Origin: Burkholderiales bacterium
Lineage (GTDB): Bacteria > Pseudomonadota > Gammaproteobacteria > Burkholderiales > Burkholderiaceae_E
Direction of reading: 5' to 3'
Length of the DNA stretch: 64,000 nucleotides
Assembly: GCA_020248665.1 (NCBI GenBank)
Contig: JADCHE010000077.1
Location: 1-64,000, forward strand
The position numbers were made by a program, and so were the translations under genes. Below, in pieces: positions 1 through 8,445 of this stretch. Position 1 is the stretch's first letter. Each line of letters begins with the position of its first letter. The notes below the pieces were generated by a model. That model worked only from the letters and a program-made list of their open reading frames with translations, did not search any database and was not told the origin of the DNA.

Positions 1-97
1 ACGAGGCCGAGCGCCTCGCAGTGCCGCGCCATCCTCGCGTAGCACGCGGCCGCATCGGGCCGGAAGACGTCGGGGCCGGCGAGGTAGATCGAGGGCA
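1..97. repeat. Left arm of a 97-bp perfect inverted repeat
   Basis: The reverse complement of these 97 bases is identical to positions 252-348, inside the 5' end of the deoxyribosyltransferase gene. Identity stops abruptly at base 98. The arms are separated by 154 bp of unrelated sequence. Because the arm lies exactly at the window edge, it may be a contig-end fold-back artefact or the edge of a real inverted duplication. Confidence 0.9.
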
Positions 98-99
98 TG
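1..99 (-). CDS. Partial second copy of the deoxyribosyltransferase N-terminus (runs off the window)
   Basis: Read on the minus strand from an ATG at 99, this encodes 33 residues starting MPSIYLAGPDVF. From residue 2 they are identical to residues 5-36 of the plus-strand gene at 242-799. The frame is open to the window edge. If the inverted repeat is real, this is the start of a duplicate gene. If it is an assembly fold-back, it does not exist as a separate gene. Upstream of the ATG the sequence differs from the plus copy and shows no clear ribosome binding site. Confidence 0.3.
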
Positions 100-241
100 G
101 ATGCGTCGGGGCGCGTACGCCCCGGGTTCGGCCGCACTGTACCCCAGCACGCGCGCCATCCGTGAACGTCCCGACGCGACGTGGGGCGGCCGCGTGCGCT
201 CGCCCCGGTATCATCGCGGCATTCCTCCGCGCGCGCCCTCG

Positions 242-799
242 ATGTCGCCCCTGCCCTCGATCTACCTCGCCGGCCCCGACGTCTTCCGGCCCGATGCGGC
301 CGCGTGCTACGCGAGGATGGCGCGGCACTGCGAGGCGCTCGGCCTCGTCGCGCTGCGCCCCTCGGACGGCGCGGGCGTCGACCGTCTCGACGAGCGGGGC
401 GCCGACCTCGCGCAGCGCATCTACGAGGGCAACGTCGCGCTGATCCGCCGCTGCGACGCGGTGGTCGCCAACCTCGCGCCGTTCCGCGGGCACGTGGAGC
501 CCGACAGCGGCACGGTGTTCGAGGTCGGCGTCGCGATCGCGCTCGGCAAGCCGGTGGCGGCCTACCTGCCGCAGCACTCGATGAGCTACGCGGAGCGCGT
601 CGCGCGGCACTTCCCGACGCGGACCGACGCGCACGGCACGCTGTGGGACGACGCGCACGGCTGCTGGGTCGAGGGCTTCGGCGAGCCGCTGAACCTGATG
701 CTCTCGCGCTCGACGCGGCTGTTCGGGACGTTCGAGGCGGCGGTGGCGCACCTCGCGGGCGTGCTCGCCGCGCCGCGCGCGCCGGTCGCGGCCGCCTGA
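242..799 (+). CDS. Nucleoside 2-deoxyribosyltransferase family protein
   Basis: Predicted cytosolic enzyme of nucleotide salvage that exchanges or hydrolyses the base of 2'-deoxyribonucleosides. It is 185 residues. Family signatures seen are IYLAGPDVF near the N-terminus, DAVVANL in the middle, and the acidic DSGTVFEVG stretch followed by ALGKPV, the region holding the catalytic Glu in this family. The start at 242 was chosen because the preceding in-frame 47 codons are not protein-like. No strong Shine-Dalgarno sequence is visible. The next gene is convergent, 10 bp away. The exact substrate cannot be read from sequence. Confidence 0.8.
   Translation: MSPLPSIYLAGPDVFRPDAAACYARMARHCEALGLVALRPSDGAGVDRLDERGADLAQRIYEGNVALIRRCDAVVANLAPFRGHVEPDSGTVFEVGVAIALGKPVAAYLPQHSMSYAERVARHFPTRTDAHGTLWDDAHGCWVEGFGEPLNLMLSRSTRLFGTFEAAVAHLAGVLAAPRAPVAAA
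252..348. repeat. Right arm of the 97-bp inverted repeat
   Basis: Identical to the reverse complement of 1-97. It lies within codons 4-36 of the deoxyribosyltransferase gene, so the duplicated segment is coding sequence rather than a mobile-element terminus. Confidence 0.9.
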
Positions 800-809
800 G
801 CGCGCCGGC

Positions 810-1331
810 TCAGACCGCGACCCGCGTCTCGAACTTCGCCCGCAGCACGGAGAAGTACGTCCGCACGTTGCGCACGTTCGACTCGCTCGCGAGCACGCGG
901 TGCGCGAACGCGCGGTACGCGGCCATGTCGCGGACCTGCAGCACCAGCACGAAGTCCGGGCCGGGCGAGACGCGGTAGCACTGCTGCACCGCCGGCTCGG
1001 CGACCGCGCGCGCCTGGAACGCGTCGAGCAGCTCGCTCGCCTGCCGGTCCAGCGTCACCTCGACGATCGCGGTGAGCGACGGGCCGAGCGCGTCGGGGGC
1101 GACGATCGCGACCCTGCGCTCGATGACGCCCCGCTCGACCAGCCGGCGCACCCGCCGCAGGCAGGTCGGCGCCGACGCGTGCACGCGCGCGGCGAGCGCC
1201 ACGTGCGACAGCGACGCGTCGTCCTGCAGGAGCGCGAGGATCCGGCGGTCGAGGTCGTCGAGGTCGACCGCCGGGGCGGGCGGCCGAGGCGGCGGGCTCG
1301 CGGACGTGTCGGCAGGCGGCGGGGCGTGCAT
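810..1331 (-). CDS. Lrp/AsnC family transcriptional regulator
   Basis: 173 residues. After a Pro/Ala-rich, poorly conserved N-terminal tail of about 22 residues comes the Lrp helix-turn-helix (DLDRRILALLQDDA onward, roughly residues 24-75). The RAM/ligand-binding domain follows (about 85-165), with the typical GPDFVLVLQV strand. Proteins of this family bind DNA as multimers and sense amino acids or other small metabolites. The gene is divergent from glmS with a 148-bp spacer that contains two TTCATTGAA repeats, which are candidate binding sites. The regulated metabolite is unknown. No good ribosome binding site marks the chosen ATG, so the tail may be over-long. Confidence 0.85.
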   Translation of the reverse strand: MHAPPPADTSASPPPRPPAPAVDLDDLDRRILALLQDDASLSHVALAARVHASAPTCLRRVRRLVERGVIERRVAIVAPDALGPSLTAIVEVTLDRQASELLDAFQARAVAEPAVQQCYRVSPGPDFVLVLQVRDMAAYRAFAHRVLASESNVRNVRTYFSVLRAKFETRVAV

Positions 1332-1479
1332 CGATCATGCGGTGCAGTGGCATTCATTGAAAGATTACTTCGACTTGGCATCCAGACGCACGAATCGTTC
1401 ATTGAATCCCCGGATCAGACGGCATCCTTCACCACCACCGCCCTAGCATCCGGTCTCCCCCGCCCCACCGGAGCCCGCC
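1332..1479. promoter_or_regulatory. Divergent promoter region with two TTCATTGAA repeats
   Basis: The spacer between the Lrp gene and glmS is distinctly A+T-richer than its surroundings. It carries the direct repeat TTCATTGAA at 1353-1361 and 1398-1406, starts 45 bp apart, roughly four helical turns. Lrp-type regulators often use phased sites, so these are candidate operators for the adjacent regulator. The binding itself is inference. Confidence 0.45.
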
Positions 1480-3309
1480 ATGTGTGGCATCGTCGCTGCC
1501 GTCTCCACCCGGGACATCGTCCCCGTCCTGATCGAGGGCCTGCGCCGCCTCGAGTACCGCGGCTACGACTCGTGCGGCGTCGCGCTGCACGCCGGCGACC
1601 GGCCACAGCGCGCGCGCAGCACCGCGCGGGTCGCCGACCTCGCCGGACAGGTCCGCGCCGAGGGCCTGGCGGGCTTCACCGGCATCGCGCACACCCGATG
1701 GGCGACGCACGGCGCACCGCGGACCGACAACGCGCACCCGCACTTCTCGCCCGACGACACGCGCCCGCGGATCGCGCTGGTCCACAACGGCATCGTCGAG
1801 AACCACGAGGCGCTGCGCGAGGAGCTGGTCGCGCGCGGCTACCTGTTCCGCAGCCAGACCGACACCGAGGTGATCGTGCACCTCGTCGACCACCTCTACG
1901 ACGGCGACCTGCTCGAGGCGGTCCGCGGCGCGGTCGCCCGGCTGCGCGGCGCCTACGCGATCGCGGCGTTCTGCGGCGACGAGCCGCACCGCGTCGTCGG
2001 CGCGCGGTCGGGCTCGCCGCTGGTCGTCGGCGTGGGCGAGCACGAGGGCTTCCTCGCCTCCGACACGCTCGCGCTCGCCGGCGTCACCGAGCGCTTCGTG
2101 CACCTGCGCGACGGCGACGTCGTCGACCTGCAGCTCGGTCGCCACTGGATCGTCGACGCCGACGGCCGCCCCGCCGAGCGGCCCGTGCAGGTGGTGCGCG
2201 CGCACGCAGCGGCGGTCGACCTCGGGCCGTACCGGCACTACATGCAGAAGGAGATCTTCGAGCAGCCGCGCGCGCTCGCCGACACCCTCGAGGGCGTCGA
2301 GGCGACGATGCCCGAGCTCTTCGGAGACGCCGCATGGAAGACGATGAAGGACGTCGACGCGGTGCTGGTGCTCGCCTGCGGCTCGAGCCACGTCGCCGGG
2401 CTGGTCGCGCGCCAGTGGATCGAGGCGTTCGCGCAGCTGCCGACGACGGTCGAGATCGCGAGCGAGTACCGCTACCGCGCGAGCGTGCCCAACCCGCGCA
2501 CGCTCGTGGTCGCGATCTCGCAGTCGGGCGAGACCGCCGACACGCTCGCCGCGCTGCGCCATGCGCGCTCGCTCGGCATGGCGCGCACGCTCGCGATCTG
2601 CAACGTCGCGACGAGCGCGCTGGTGCGCGAATGCGCGCTGGCCTACGTGACCCGGGCTGGCACCGAGATCGGCGTCGCGTCGACGAAGGCGCTGACCACG
2701 CAACTCGCGGCGCTGTACCTGCTCGCGGTCGTGCTCGGCCAGCTGCGCGGACGGATCGACGACGCGCAGGCGGCGGAGCACCTGCGCGCGATGCGCCACC
2801 TGCCGGTCGCGCTGCGCGCGGTGCTCGCGCTCGAGCCGCAGCTGATCGCCTGGGCCGAGCGCTTCGCCGCGAAGGACCACGCGCTCTTCCTCGGCCGCGG
2901 CCTGCACCACCCGGTCGCGATGGAGGGCGCGCTGAAGCTTAAGGAGATCTCGTACGTGCACGCCGAGGCGTACCCAGCCGGCGAGCTCAAGCACGGCCCG
3001 CTCGCGCTGGTCACCGAGGCGATGCCGGTGCTGGTCGTGGCACCCGGCGATGCGCTGCTCGAGAAGCTGGTCTCGAACATGGAGGAGGTACGCGCCCGCG
3101 GCGGCGAGCTCTACGTGCTCGCCGACGGCGACAGCCGGATCCCGTCGGGCGACCGGGTCCACGTGATCCGCCTGCCCGAGCACTACGGCTGGCTGTCGCC
3201 GATCCTGCACGTCGTGCCGCTGCAGCTGCTCGCGTACCACGCGGCGCTCGCGCGCGGCACGGACGTGGACAAGCCGAGGAACCTGGCGAAGTCGGTCACC
3301 GTCGAGTGA
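1480..3309 (+). CDS. glmS: Glutamine--fructose-6-phosphate aminotransferase (isomerizing)
   Basis: Makes glucosamine-6-phosphate from fructose-6-phosphate and glutamine, the first step toward UDP-GlcNAc for peptidoglycan and lipopolysaccharide. It has 609 residues, the normal length. The protein begins MCGIVAAVS, leaving Cys1 as the amidotransferase nucleophile after Met removal. The glutaminase domain covers about residues 2-220 and has HTRWATHG. Two SIS sugar-isomerase domains follow (about 285-420 and 455-590), with CGSSHVAG and SQSGETADT. The C-terminus NLAKSVTVE is the conserved GlmS tail. It converges on the outer-membrane gene at 3319 with a 9-bp gap. Confidence 0.97.
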   Translation: MCGIVAAVSTRDIVPVLIEGLRRLEYRGYDSCGVALHAGDRPQRARSTARVADLAGQVRAEGLAGFTGIAHTRWATHGAPRTDNAHPHFSPDDTRPRIALVHNGIVENHEALREELVARGYLFRSQTDTEVIVHLVDHLYDGDLLEAVRGAVARLRGAYAIAAFCGDEPHRVVGARSGSPLVVGVGEHEGFLASDTLALAGVTERFVHLRDGDVVDLQLGRHWIVDADGRPAERPVQVVRAHAAAVDLGPYRHYMQKEIFEQPRALADTLEGVEATMPELFGDAAWKTMKDVDAVLVLACGSSHVAGLVARQWIEAFAQLPTTVEIASEYRYRASVPNPRTLVVAISQSGETADTLAALRHARSLGMARTLAICNVATSALVRECALAYVTRAGTEIGVASTKALTTQLAALYLLAVVLGQLRGRIDDAQAAEHLRAMRHLPVALRAVLALEPQLIAWAERFAAKDHALFLGRGLHHPVAMEGALKLKEISYVHAEAYPAGELKHGPLALVTEAMPVLVVAPGDALLEKLVSNMEEVRARGGELYVLADGDSRIPSGDRVHVIRLPEHYGWLSPILHVVPLQLLAYHAALARGTDVDKPRNLAKSVTVE

Positions 3310-3318
3310 GGCGTTGCC

Positions 3319-4158
3319 TCACCAGCGGAACGTCGCCCCCACCAGCGGCCCGTCGAGCTTCAGCGTCTCGATCGCGGTGTCCGAGGCTATCCGGTACTCC
3401 ATGTGCCGCCACGTGGCCACGATCTCGCCCCAGCCCGTCGCGTAGCCGACGCCGGCCATCGCCTGCCAGGTCAGGTCGGACTGGCCAAAGCCCGCGTCGA
3501 CGTACAGCGGGAAGAACCACGGGCTGTCGTATCCGGCCGATATCCTCGCGCGCAGGCCGAAGATCGCATCGAGGTTGCCGATGCTCGCGCTCGCCCCGCC
3601 CGCGCGGCCGGGCGCGGGAATCGGTCCGACGTTGCCGGTGAAGGTCCAGTCGAGGGTCTGCCGGGCGTGGAGGTAGCGCAGGCCTGCGATCGCGTCGAGC
3701 GTCAGGTCCGCCCGGTCGACCGCGCGGTAGTAGCCGGCGAGCGTCCAGATGTTGGTCTTGAGGTCGAACTCGGTGGTCGCGCTCGCGCCTGCGGGGATGC
3801 CGAGGTTGCCGACGGTGCCGCTGCGCACGTCGTCGCGGGTGGCGCCGACGCTCATGTAGATCACGTCGGCGAAGGCGCCCCATGCGCCCTGCCGCATGTC
3901 GAAGTTGCCCTGGAACGTGAACTCGAGCTTCTCGAGCAGGTCGCCGACGTCGACGCGGAAGTCGCCGCCGCCCGGGGCCGCGCCGAACCGTGTCCGGCCG
4001 CTGATGTCGGGGAACCAGCCGTAGAGGCTCGCGGAGAACCGCAGCGGCTCGCCCGCCTGCGCCCTCGCGGTAGCGGGCGCCAGCAGCAGCAGCGGGACCG
4101 CCACCGCGACGGCGGCCCGCAGCACGGTCCGCACCATGTTCGCTCGAATGAGGTCCAT
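3319..4158 (-). CDS. Predicted outer-membrane beta-barrel protein
   Basis: 279 residues with a signal peptide (about 1-34, a Leu/Ala core ending ATARAQA). The rest alternates short amphipathic strands with Gly/Asp turns and ends in an aromatic residue (VGATFRW), all typical of an outer-membrane barrel of roughly 250 residues. I do not recognise a named family beyond general outer-membrane proteins seen next to sulfatases. The ATG at 4158 is preceded by GAGGAC about 10 bases upstream, which supports it over the ATG at 4137. It is the last gene of the minus-strand sulfatase/barrel block. Function unknown. Confidence 0.75.
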   Translation of the reverse strand: MDLIRANMVRTVLRAAVAVAVPLLLLAPATARAQAGEPLRFSASLYGWFPDISGRTRFGAAPGGGDFRVDVGDLLEKLEFTFQGNFDMRQGAWGAFADVIYMSVGATRDDVRSGTVGNLGIPAGASATTEFDLKTNIWTLAGYYRAVDRADLTLDAIAGLRYLHARQTLDWTFTGNVGPIPAPGRAGGASASIGNLDAIFGLRARISAGYDSPWFFPLYVDAGFGQSDLTWQAMAGVGYATGWGEIVATWRHMEYRIASDTAIETLKLDGPLVGATFRW

Positions 4159-4196
4159 CGTCGATCCGTCCTCGTGTCGTCGTTCGTTCGCCGGTG

Positions 4197-4508
4197 TCAG
4201 CGGCGCACGGAGCGGCGCGCGACGCCGCCGACGTTGCCTGCGACACCGGGCTGGTTGATGCCCGGGTCCACCACGCCGATGCCGGGGGCACCGACCCCGA
4301 CGCCCGGCGCGACGCCGACGCCCGGGGCGCCCACGCCGACGTTGCCGGCCCGGCCTGGCTGGTTGATGCCGGGGTCGCGGGTCACGCCCGGCCCCGGCGC
4401 ACCGACGCCGAGGCCCGGGTCGCGCGCGGCCGCGGTGCCGGCGACGCCCGCCAGGAGCGCCGCCCCCAGCGCGATCGCGCCCGCGTACCGTACCAGTGCT
4501 CGATTCAT
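4197..4508 (-). CDS. Secreted Gly/Pro-repeat protein of unknown function
   Basis: 103 residues. A signal peptide (about 1-28, ending GTAAA) is followed by a low-complexity mature region. This is built from repeats of DPGINQPGxAGNVG and VGAPGxGV units and ends in a basic tail (VARRSVRR). The repeat is internally duplicated (DPGINQPGRAGNVG and DPGINQPGVAGNVG). GGAGCGGAG lies upstream of the ATG. Such proteins are often extracellular or periplasmic and disordered. No catalytic motif is visible. It sits between the Gln-rich gene and the terminal barrel gene and is probably co-transcribed with them. Confidence 0.65.
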   Translation of the reverse strand: MNRALVRYAGAIALGAALLAGVAGTAAARDPGLGVGAPGPGVTRDPGINQPGRAGNVGVGAPGVGVAPGVGVGAPGIGVVDPGINQPGVAGNVGGVARRSVRR

Positions 4509-4545
4509 CGCGTCGCTCCGCTCCATGCATGGGGTCCGGACGCGG

Positions 4546-5022
4546 TCACTGCACCACGTAGACGAGGTTGTTGCCCTGGAACGCCGCCCGGTAGGTGACG
4601 TTCCCGCACTTCTGGTAGGACACGCCACCCTGTGTCTGCGACACGCATCCGGCCGGCAGGGCCGTCACCACGGTGCCGACCGCGGGCGCGCCCGACTGCT
4701 GCTGCGCCACCGCAGCCTGCTGCTGCGCGGTGGCCTGCTGCTGCTGCGCCGTCGCGGCCTGCTGCTGCGCGGTCGCCTGCTGCTGCTGCGCCGTCGCGGC
4801 GGTGGTCGAGCTCGCCGCGGCACTGGTGGCGACCACGGTCCGCCGCGTGGTGCGGCGCGCGACCCCGGCGACCGACACCGGGGTCAGCGGCGCACCCACG
4901 ACGGCATGGGCCTCGCGCGCCAGGCGGACGCCGACGAGCCCCTCGGTCGACGGCTCGGTGATCCAGGTCAGCGCCATCGCCGCGGCGAGGACGATCGGCT
5001 TCACGATCCTGTTCGGTCTCAC
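4546..5022 (-). CDS. Secreted DUF6515-like protein with a Gln-rich repeat
   Basis: 158 residues: an N-terminal hydrophobic segment, then a central tract of ATAQQQQATAQQQ repeats (about residues 75-110), then a conserved C-terminal module. The module contains GTVVTALPAGC, a second Cys (QKCGNVTY) and the ending FQGNNLVYVVQ. That C-terminal pattern resembles DUF6515-type secreted proteins, in which the two cysteines probably pair in the periplasm. The Gln tract is encoded by CTG/CGG-type trinucleotide repeats at about 4691-4800, so its length may vary between strains. Function unknown. It lies in the same direction as, and 16 bp from, the DUF2092 gene. Confidence 0.65.
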   Translation of the reverse strand: MRPNRIVKPIVLAAAMALTWITEPSTEGLVGVRLAREAHAVVGAPLTPVSVAGVARRTTRRTVVATSAAASSTTAATAQQQQATAQQQAATAQQQQATAQQQAAVAQQQSGAPAVGTVVTALPAGCVSQTQGGVSYQKCGNVTYRAAFQGNNLVYVVQ

Positions 5023-5038
5023 GGCAGCGTCCTCGTAC

Positions 5039-5800
5039 TCAGCGCGTTAAGAAGTCGACCTTCTTGTGCCCGTCCGGCGGCACGAACCTGAACGTGCGCG
5101 CGTCGAACTTGGGCTGCAGGTTCCACTTGGTCATCGTCACCGCGAACTGCGGCGCGTTGGGCAGGTCGCGCGTCGTGATCACGAAGCGGCGCACCAAGGG
5201 CTGCGGCCCCTCCTGCACCCAGACCTGCAGGTCGACGTGCGGGGCGCGGAACGCGAGCTGGTCGCAGCGCACGCCCTCGATCACCGACTTGCCCACCACG
5301 AAGCTCTGGGTGACGCCGTCCATCAGGATGTCGTAGGCGTTCGCGTAGATCAGGTCGCCGGCCGGCGCGACGATGTCGAGCGACGCGCGCGCGAAGTCGA
5401 GCATGCCCTCCAGGGTGTCGGGGGCCGACACCTGCGCGTAGACGTCGTTCTCCAGGTTGCGCAGCGTCAGCGACCGGCCGTCGTAGATGAACAGCTGCTC
5501 GACGAGGTCGCCGGTGCGCTCGGCGCGCAGCTTGTTCGGCCTCTGCACCGACTGGCGCGCCGTGTGGTTGAACTCCACCTTCTGGCCCGACTTCAGGACG
5601 ACCTCGAGCGTGTTGCGGGTCTCGACGCTGAACTGCTTCTGGCGCGCCAGGAAGTCGGTGGCCGATTTCAGGATGCGCTGCGCCTCGGGGTCCAGCCCCT
5701 CGGGCTGGGCCTGCGCCGCAAGCGACGATCCACCCACCACGACGACGGCGATGACCCTGGCCAGCGTTGCCGCCAGACCCCTGCGAAGACTCGACTGCAC
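5039..5800 (-). CDS. DUF2092 family secreted protein
   Basis: 253 residues with a signal peptide (ending SLAAQAQ, about residue 27). The body resembles DUF2092, a periplasmic lipoprotein-carrier-like fold of unknown role. Recognisable stretches are AQRILKSATDFLARQKQFSVE near the start and WNLQPKFDARTFRFVPP near the end. The GTG start at 5800 is decided by a perfect AGGAGG eight bases upstream; earlier ATGs in frame lack a ribosome binding site and would reach toward the sulfatase. It follows the sulfatase by 74 bp. DUF2092 genes next to sulfatases are a recurring pairing I know of, but no function is established. Confidence 0.8.
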   Translation of the reverse strand: MQSSLRRGLAATLARVIAVVVVGGSSLAAQAQPEGLDPEAQRILKSATDFLARQKQFSVETRNTLEVVLKSGQKVEFNHTARQSVQRPNKLRAERTGDLVEQLFIYDGRSLTLRNLENDVYAQVSAPDTLEGMLDFARASLDIVAPAGDLIYANAYDILMDGVTQSFVVGKSVIEGVRCDQLAFRAPHVDLQVWVQEGPQPLVRRFVITTRDLPNAPQFAVTMTKWNLQPKFDARTFRFVPPDGHKKVDFLTR

Positions 5801-5874
5801 GGCGCGTTCCTCCTGGTGTGGTACGGCTCGCCGATTCCCCTGGCCGCTCGATCCGACGTTCGTGCCCCTCGGCC

Positions 5875-8271
5875 TCATCGCGTCGCCGCCTGCGCCTTGG
5901 GCGGTGCGTTCTGCACCTGCACCATCAGCTTCGGGATGCGGCCGGTGAAGCGCGACTTCGCCTCCGCGCCGATCGCCTCGACGACCGGCGTGCCGAGGTC
6001 GATGCCGACGTCGGCGGTCTCGTCGGCCGAGAAGAGCCCGGCCTGCGTGACCGGGATCCGTCCCTCGGCGACCTTCTCGTCGTCGACGAACAGCGTCGCC
6101 TGGCCGCCCTTGCCCGGGCCGCCGCCGTCGTAGTCGAACTGCAGGCGCAGCGTCGACCTGCCGGACGGGAGCTTCTTCGTCGAGGCGATGGACGTGCGCT
6201 GCAGGCCGAGGAAGTTGTAGTCGTAGCCCGGGATGCCGTCCTTCACGTACAGCGACCAGCCGCCGAAGCGCCCGCCCTGGGCGATCACCGTGCCGTTGCC
6301 CCCGCCCTGCGGCGCCTCGATCTCGGCGGTGATCGTCTTGGAGCGGTTCTTCACGTTGACGAACACGCCTTCGAGCATGCCGGTCATGCCTTCGGCGAGC
6401 GTCAGCGAGGAGCGACCCGCCATCAGGTCCGGACGCCCCGCGACCTGGGGATCGAGCCGCTCGAAGACCCGGTCGTCCATCGGCAGCGCGCCGTACCGGC
6501 TCGCCTCCTTCAGGAACAGCGCCTTCATTTCGGCGAGCTTCTTCGGCTGCTTCGCGGCGAGGTCGACAGCGAGGCTGAAATCCGTGCGCACGTCGTAGAG
6601 TTCCCAGGCCGAATCGTCCTGCAGCGTGCGGCGAGGCTTGGGCTCCCAGGGCGCCCTGTGGATCGTCCGCGCGAACCAGCCGTCGTGGTAGATCGCGCGG
6701 TTGCCGGCGATCTCGAAGTACTGGGTCGTGTGGCGTTCCTTCGCCTTCGCGGCGTCGAAGGTGTACGTGAGGCTGGTGCCGGCCATCGGGATCTGGCGCA
6801 CGCCGTTGACCGACTTCGGCTCGGGCAGCCCGATCGCCTGCAGCACGGTCGGTGCGATGTCGATGACGTGGCCGAACTGCGTGCGCACCTCGTTCCTCGC
6901 CTTGATGCCCTTCGGCCAGTGCACGGCCATGCCGTTGCGCGTGCCGCCGAAGTCCGAGGGCACCTGCTTCATCCAGCCGAACGGCGCGTTCAGCGCGACC
7001 GCCCAGCCGGCGGCCATGTGCGGATACGTCTCGGGGCCGCCCCACTGGTCGAGGCGCTTCAGCATGTCCTCGACCTTCTCCTGCACGCCGTTGAAGTAGG
7101 TGTACTCGTTGAACAGGCCGCTCTGGCCGCCCTCGCCGCTGGTGCCGTTGTCGCCCGCGATGTAGAACACCAGCGTGTTGTCGGCCTCGCCGACCTCGCG
7201 GAACGCCTCGAGCATCCGGCCGATCTCGTGGTCGGTGAACTCGACGAACGCGGCGAACACCTCGGCCTGCCGCGCGAACAGGCGCTTCTCGTCGGCCGAC
7301 AGCGTGTCCCAGTCCTTGATGGCGGGCGGCTTGGGCGCGAGCTTCGTGCCCTTCGGGACGACGCCGAGCGCGATCTGGCGCGCGAGCGTCTCCTCGCGGA
7401 TCACGTCCCAGCCCCGGTCGAACTTGCCCTTCCACCGATCGATCCACGCCCTGGGCACGTGGTGCGGCGCGTGGGTCGCGCCGGGCGCGAAGTACACGAA
7501 CGCGGGGCGATCGGGCGTCAGGGCCTTCTGGTACTTGATCCAGGCCCGAGCCTTCTCGGTCATGTCGGTCATGAAGTGGTAGTTCGGGTCGTTCGGGAGT
7601 TCGACGACCGCGGTGCCGTCGTACAGGAACGGCGCCCACTGGTTCGTCTCGCCGCCGAGGAACCCGTAGAACTTGTCGAACCCCTGCCGCGTCGGCCAGC
7701 GGTCGAACGGACCCGCGACGCTCGCCTCCCACGCGGCCGTCTCGTGCCACTTGCCGAACGCGGCGGTTGCGTAGCCGTTCAGGCGCAGCGTCTCGGCCAG
7801 CGGCGCGGTCGTGCTCGGGATCTGGCCGGTCGAGCCGGGTACCGAGGTCGCCATCTCGGTGATGAAGCCCATCTCGACGGTGTGATGGTTGCGGCCCGAT
7901 TTCAGCGCGGCGCGCGTCGGCGAGCAGAGCGCGGTCGTGTGGAAGTTGTTGTAGCGCAGGCCGTTGCGGGCGAGCGAGTCCATCGTCGGCGTGGAGATGG
8001 GCCCGCCGAAGGTGCTCGGCGCGCCGAAGCCCAGGTCGTCGATCAGCACGATCACGACGTTCGGCGCGCCCTTGGGCGCCTTCACCTCGAAGCGTGGCGG
8101 GGGCCTGACCTTGCGTGCGTCGATCTCGGTGGTGACCGTGCGTGCGGGCGGCGCGATCGGCAGCACCGTGCGATCGAAGCCCGGGCCGGTCGCGCTCCCC
8201 GTCGCCTGCCCCCACGCGGGCATCGCCCCGAGCAGGGCGGCGATCAGTGCGAGACGGGTCGTGACATGCAT
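5875..8271 (-). CDS. Secreted arylsulfatase (type I, formylglycine-dependent)
   Basis: 798 residues, signal peptide about 1-22. The sulfatase fold begins at NVVIVLIDDLGFG (metal-binding Asp-Asp at about 78-79). It carries the CxPxR signature (CSPTRAALKSGR, Cys about 116), whose Cys is converted to formylglycine in active enzymes. A C-terminal region of about 200 residues looks like a beta-rich accessory domain. The predicted role is hydrolysis of sulfate esters in the periplasm or outside the cell; the substrate is unknown. The ATG at 8271 has GAGGGGAA upstream; a longer in-frame extension overlaps the broken barrel gene and is rejected. No formylglycine-generating enzyme or anaerobic maturase is in the window. 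Confidence 0.9.
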   Translation of the reverse strand: MHVTTRLALIAALLGAMPAWGQATGSATGPGFDRTVLPIAPPARTVTTEIDARKVRPPPRFEVKAPKGAPNVVIVLIDDLGFGAPSTFGGPISTPTMDSLARNGLRYNNFHTTALCSPTRAALKSGRNHHTVEMGFITEMATSVPGSTGQIPSTTAPLAETLRLNGYATAAFGKWHETAAWEASVAGPFDRWPTRQGFDKFYGFLGGETNQWAPFLYDGTAVVELPNDPNYHFMTDMTEKARAWIKYQKALTPDRPAFVYFAPGATHAPHHVPRAWIDRWKGKFDRGWDVIREETLARQIALGVVPKGTKLAPKPPAIKDWDTLSADEKRLFARQAEVFAAFVEFTDHEIGRMLEAFREVGEADNTLVFYIAGDNGTSGEGGQSGLFNEYTYFNGVQEKVEDMLKRLDQWGGPETYPHMAAGWAVALNAPFGWMKQVPSDFGGTRNGMAVHWPKGIKARNEVRTQFGHVIDIAPTVLQAIGLPEPKSVNGVRQIPMAGTSLTYTFDAAKAKERHTTQYFEIAGNRAIYHDGWFARTIHRAPWEPKPRRTLQDDSAWELYDVRTDFSLAVDLAAKQPKKLAEMKALFLKEASRYGALPMDDRVFERLDPQVAGRPDLMAGRSSLTLAEGMTGMLEGVFVNVKNRSKTITAEIEAPQGGGNGTVIAQGGRFGGWSLYVKDGIPGYDYNFLGLQRTSIASTKKLPSGRSTLRLQFDYDGGGPGKGGQATLFVDDEKVAEGRIPVTQAGLFSADETADVGIDLGTPVVEAIGAEAKSRFTGRIPKLMVQVQNAPPKAQAATR

Positions 8272-8445
8272 GGGTTCCCCTCGAGGCTTGAGTGGCACGG
8301 TGCGACGCGGCCAGCAACGACGCGGCCGCGACGTTCGATCCAGGATAGGGCCGCGGCGCGGGATTGTCTTGACCTTTCGCGCCATCCAACGCGTCTCCTT
8401 GCGTTGGATCAAGTCGGCGCGGTCCGCGCCGCGCCGCGACGCTCG

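Noticed and set aside
4691-4800. CRISPR-like array suggested by regularly repeated CTG-rich units
   Set aside because: The units are trinucleotide repeats in frame with a protein; there are no spacers and no cas genes.
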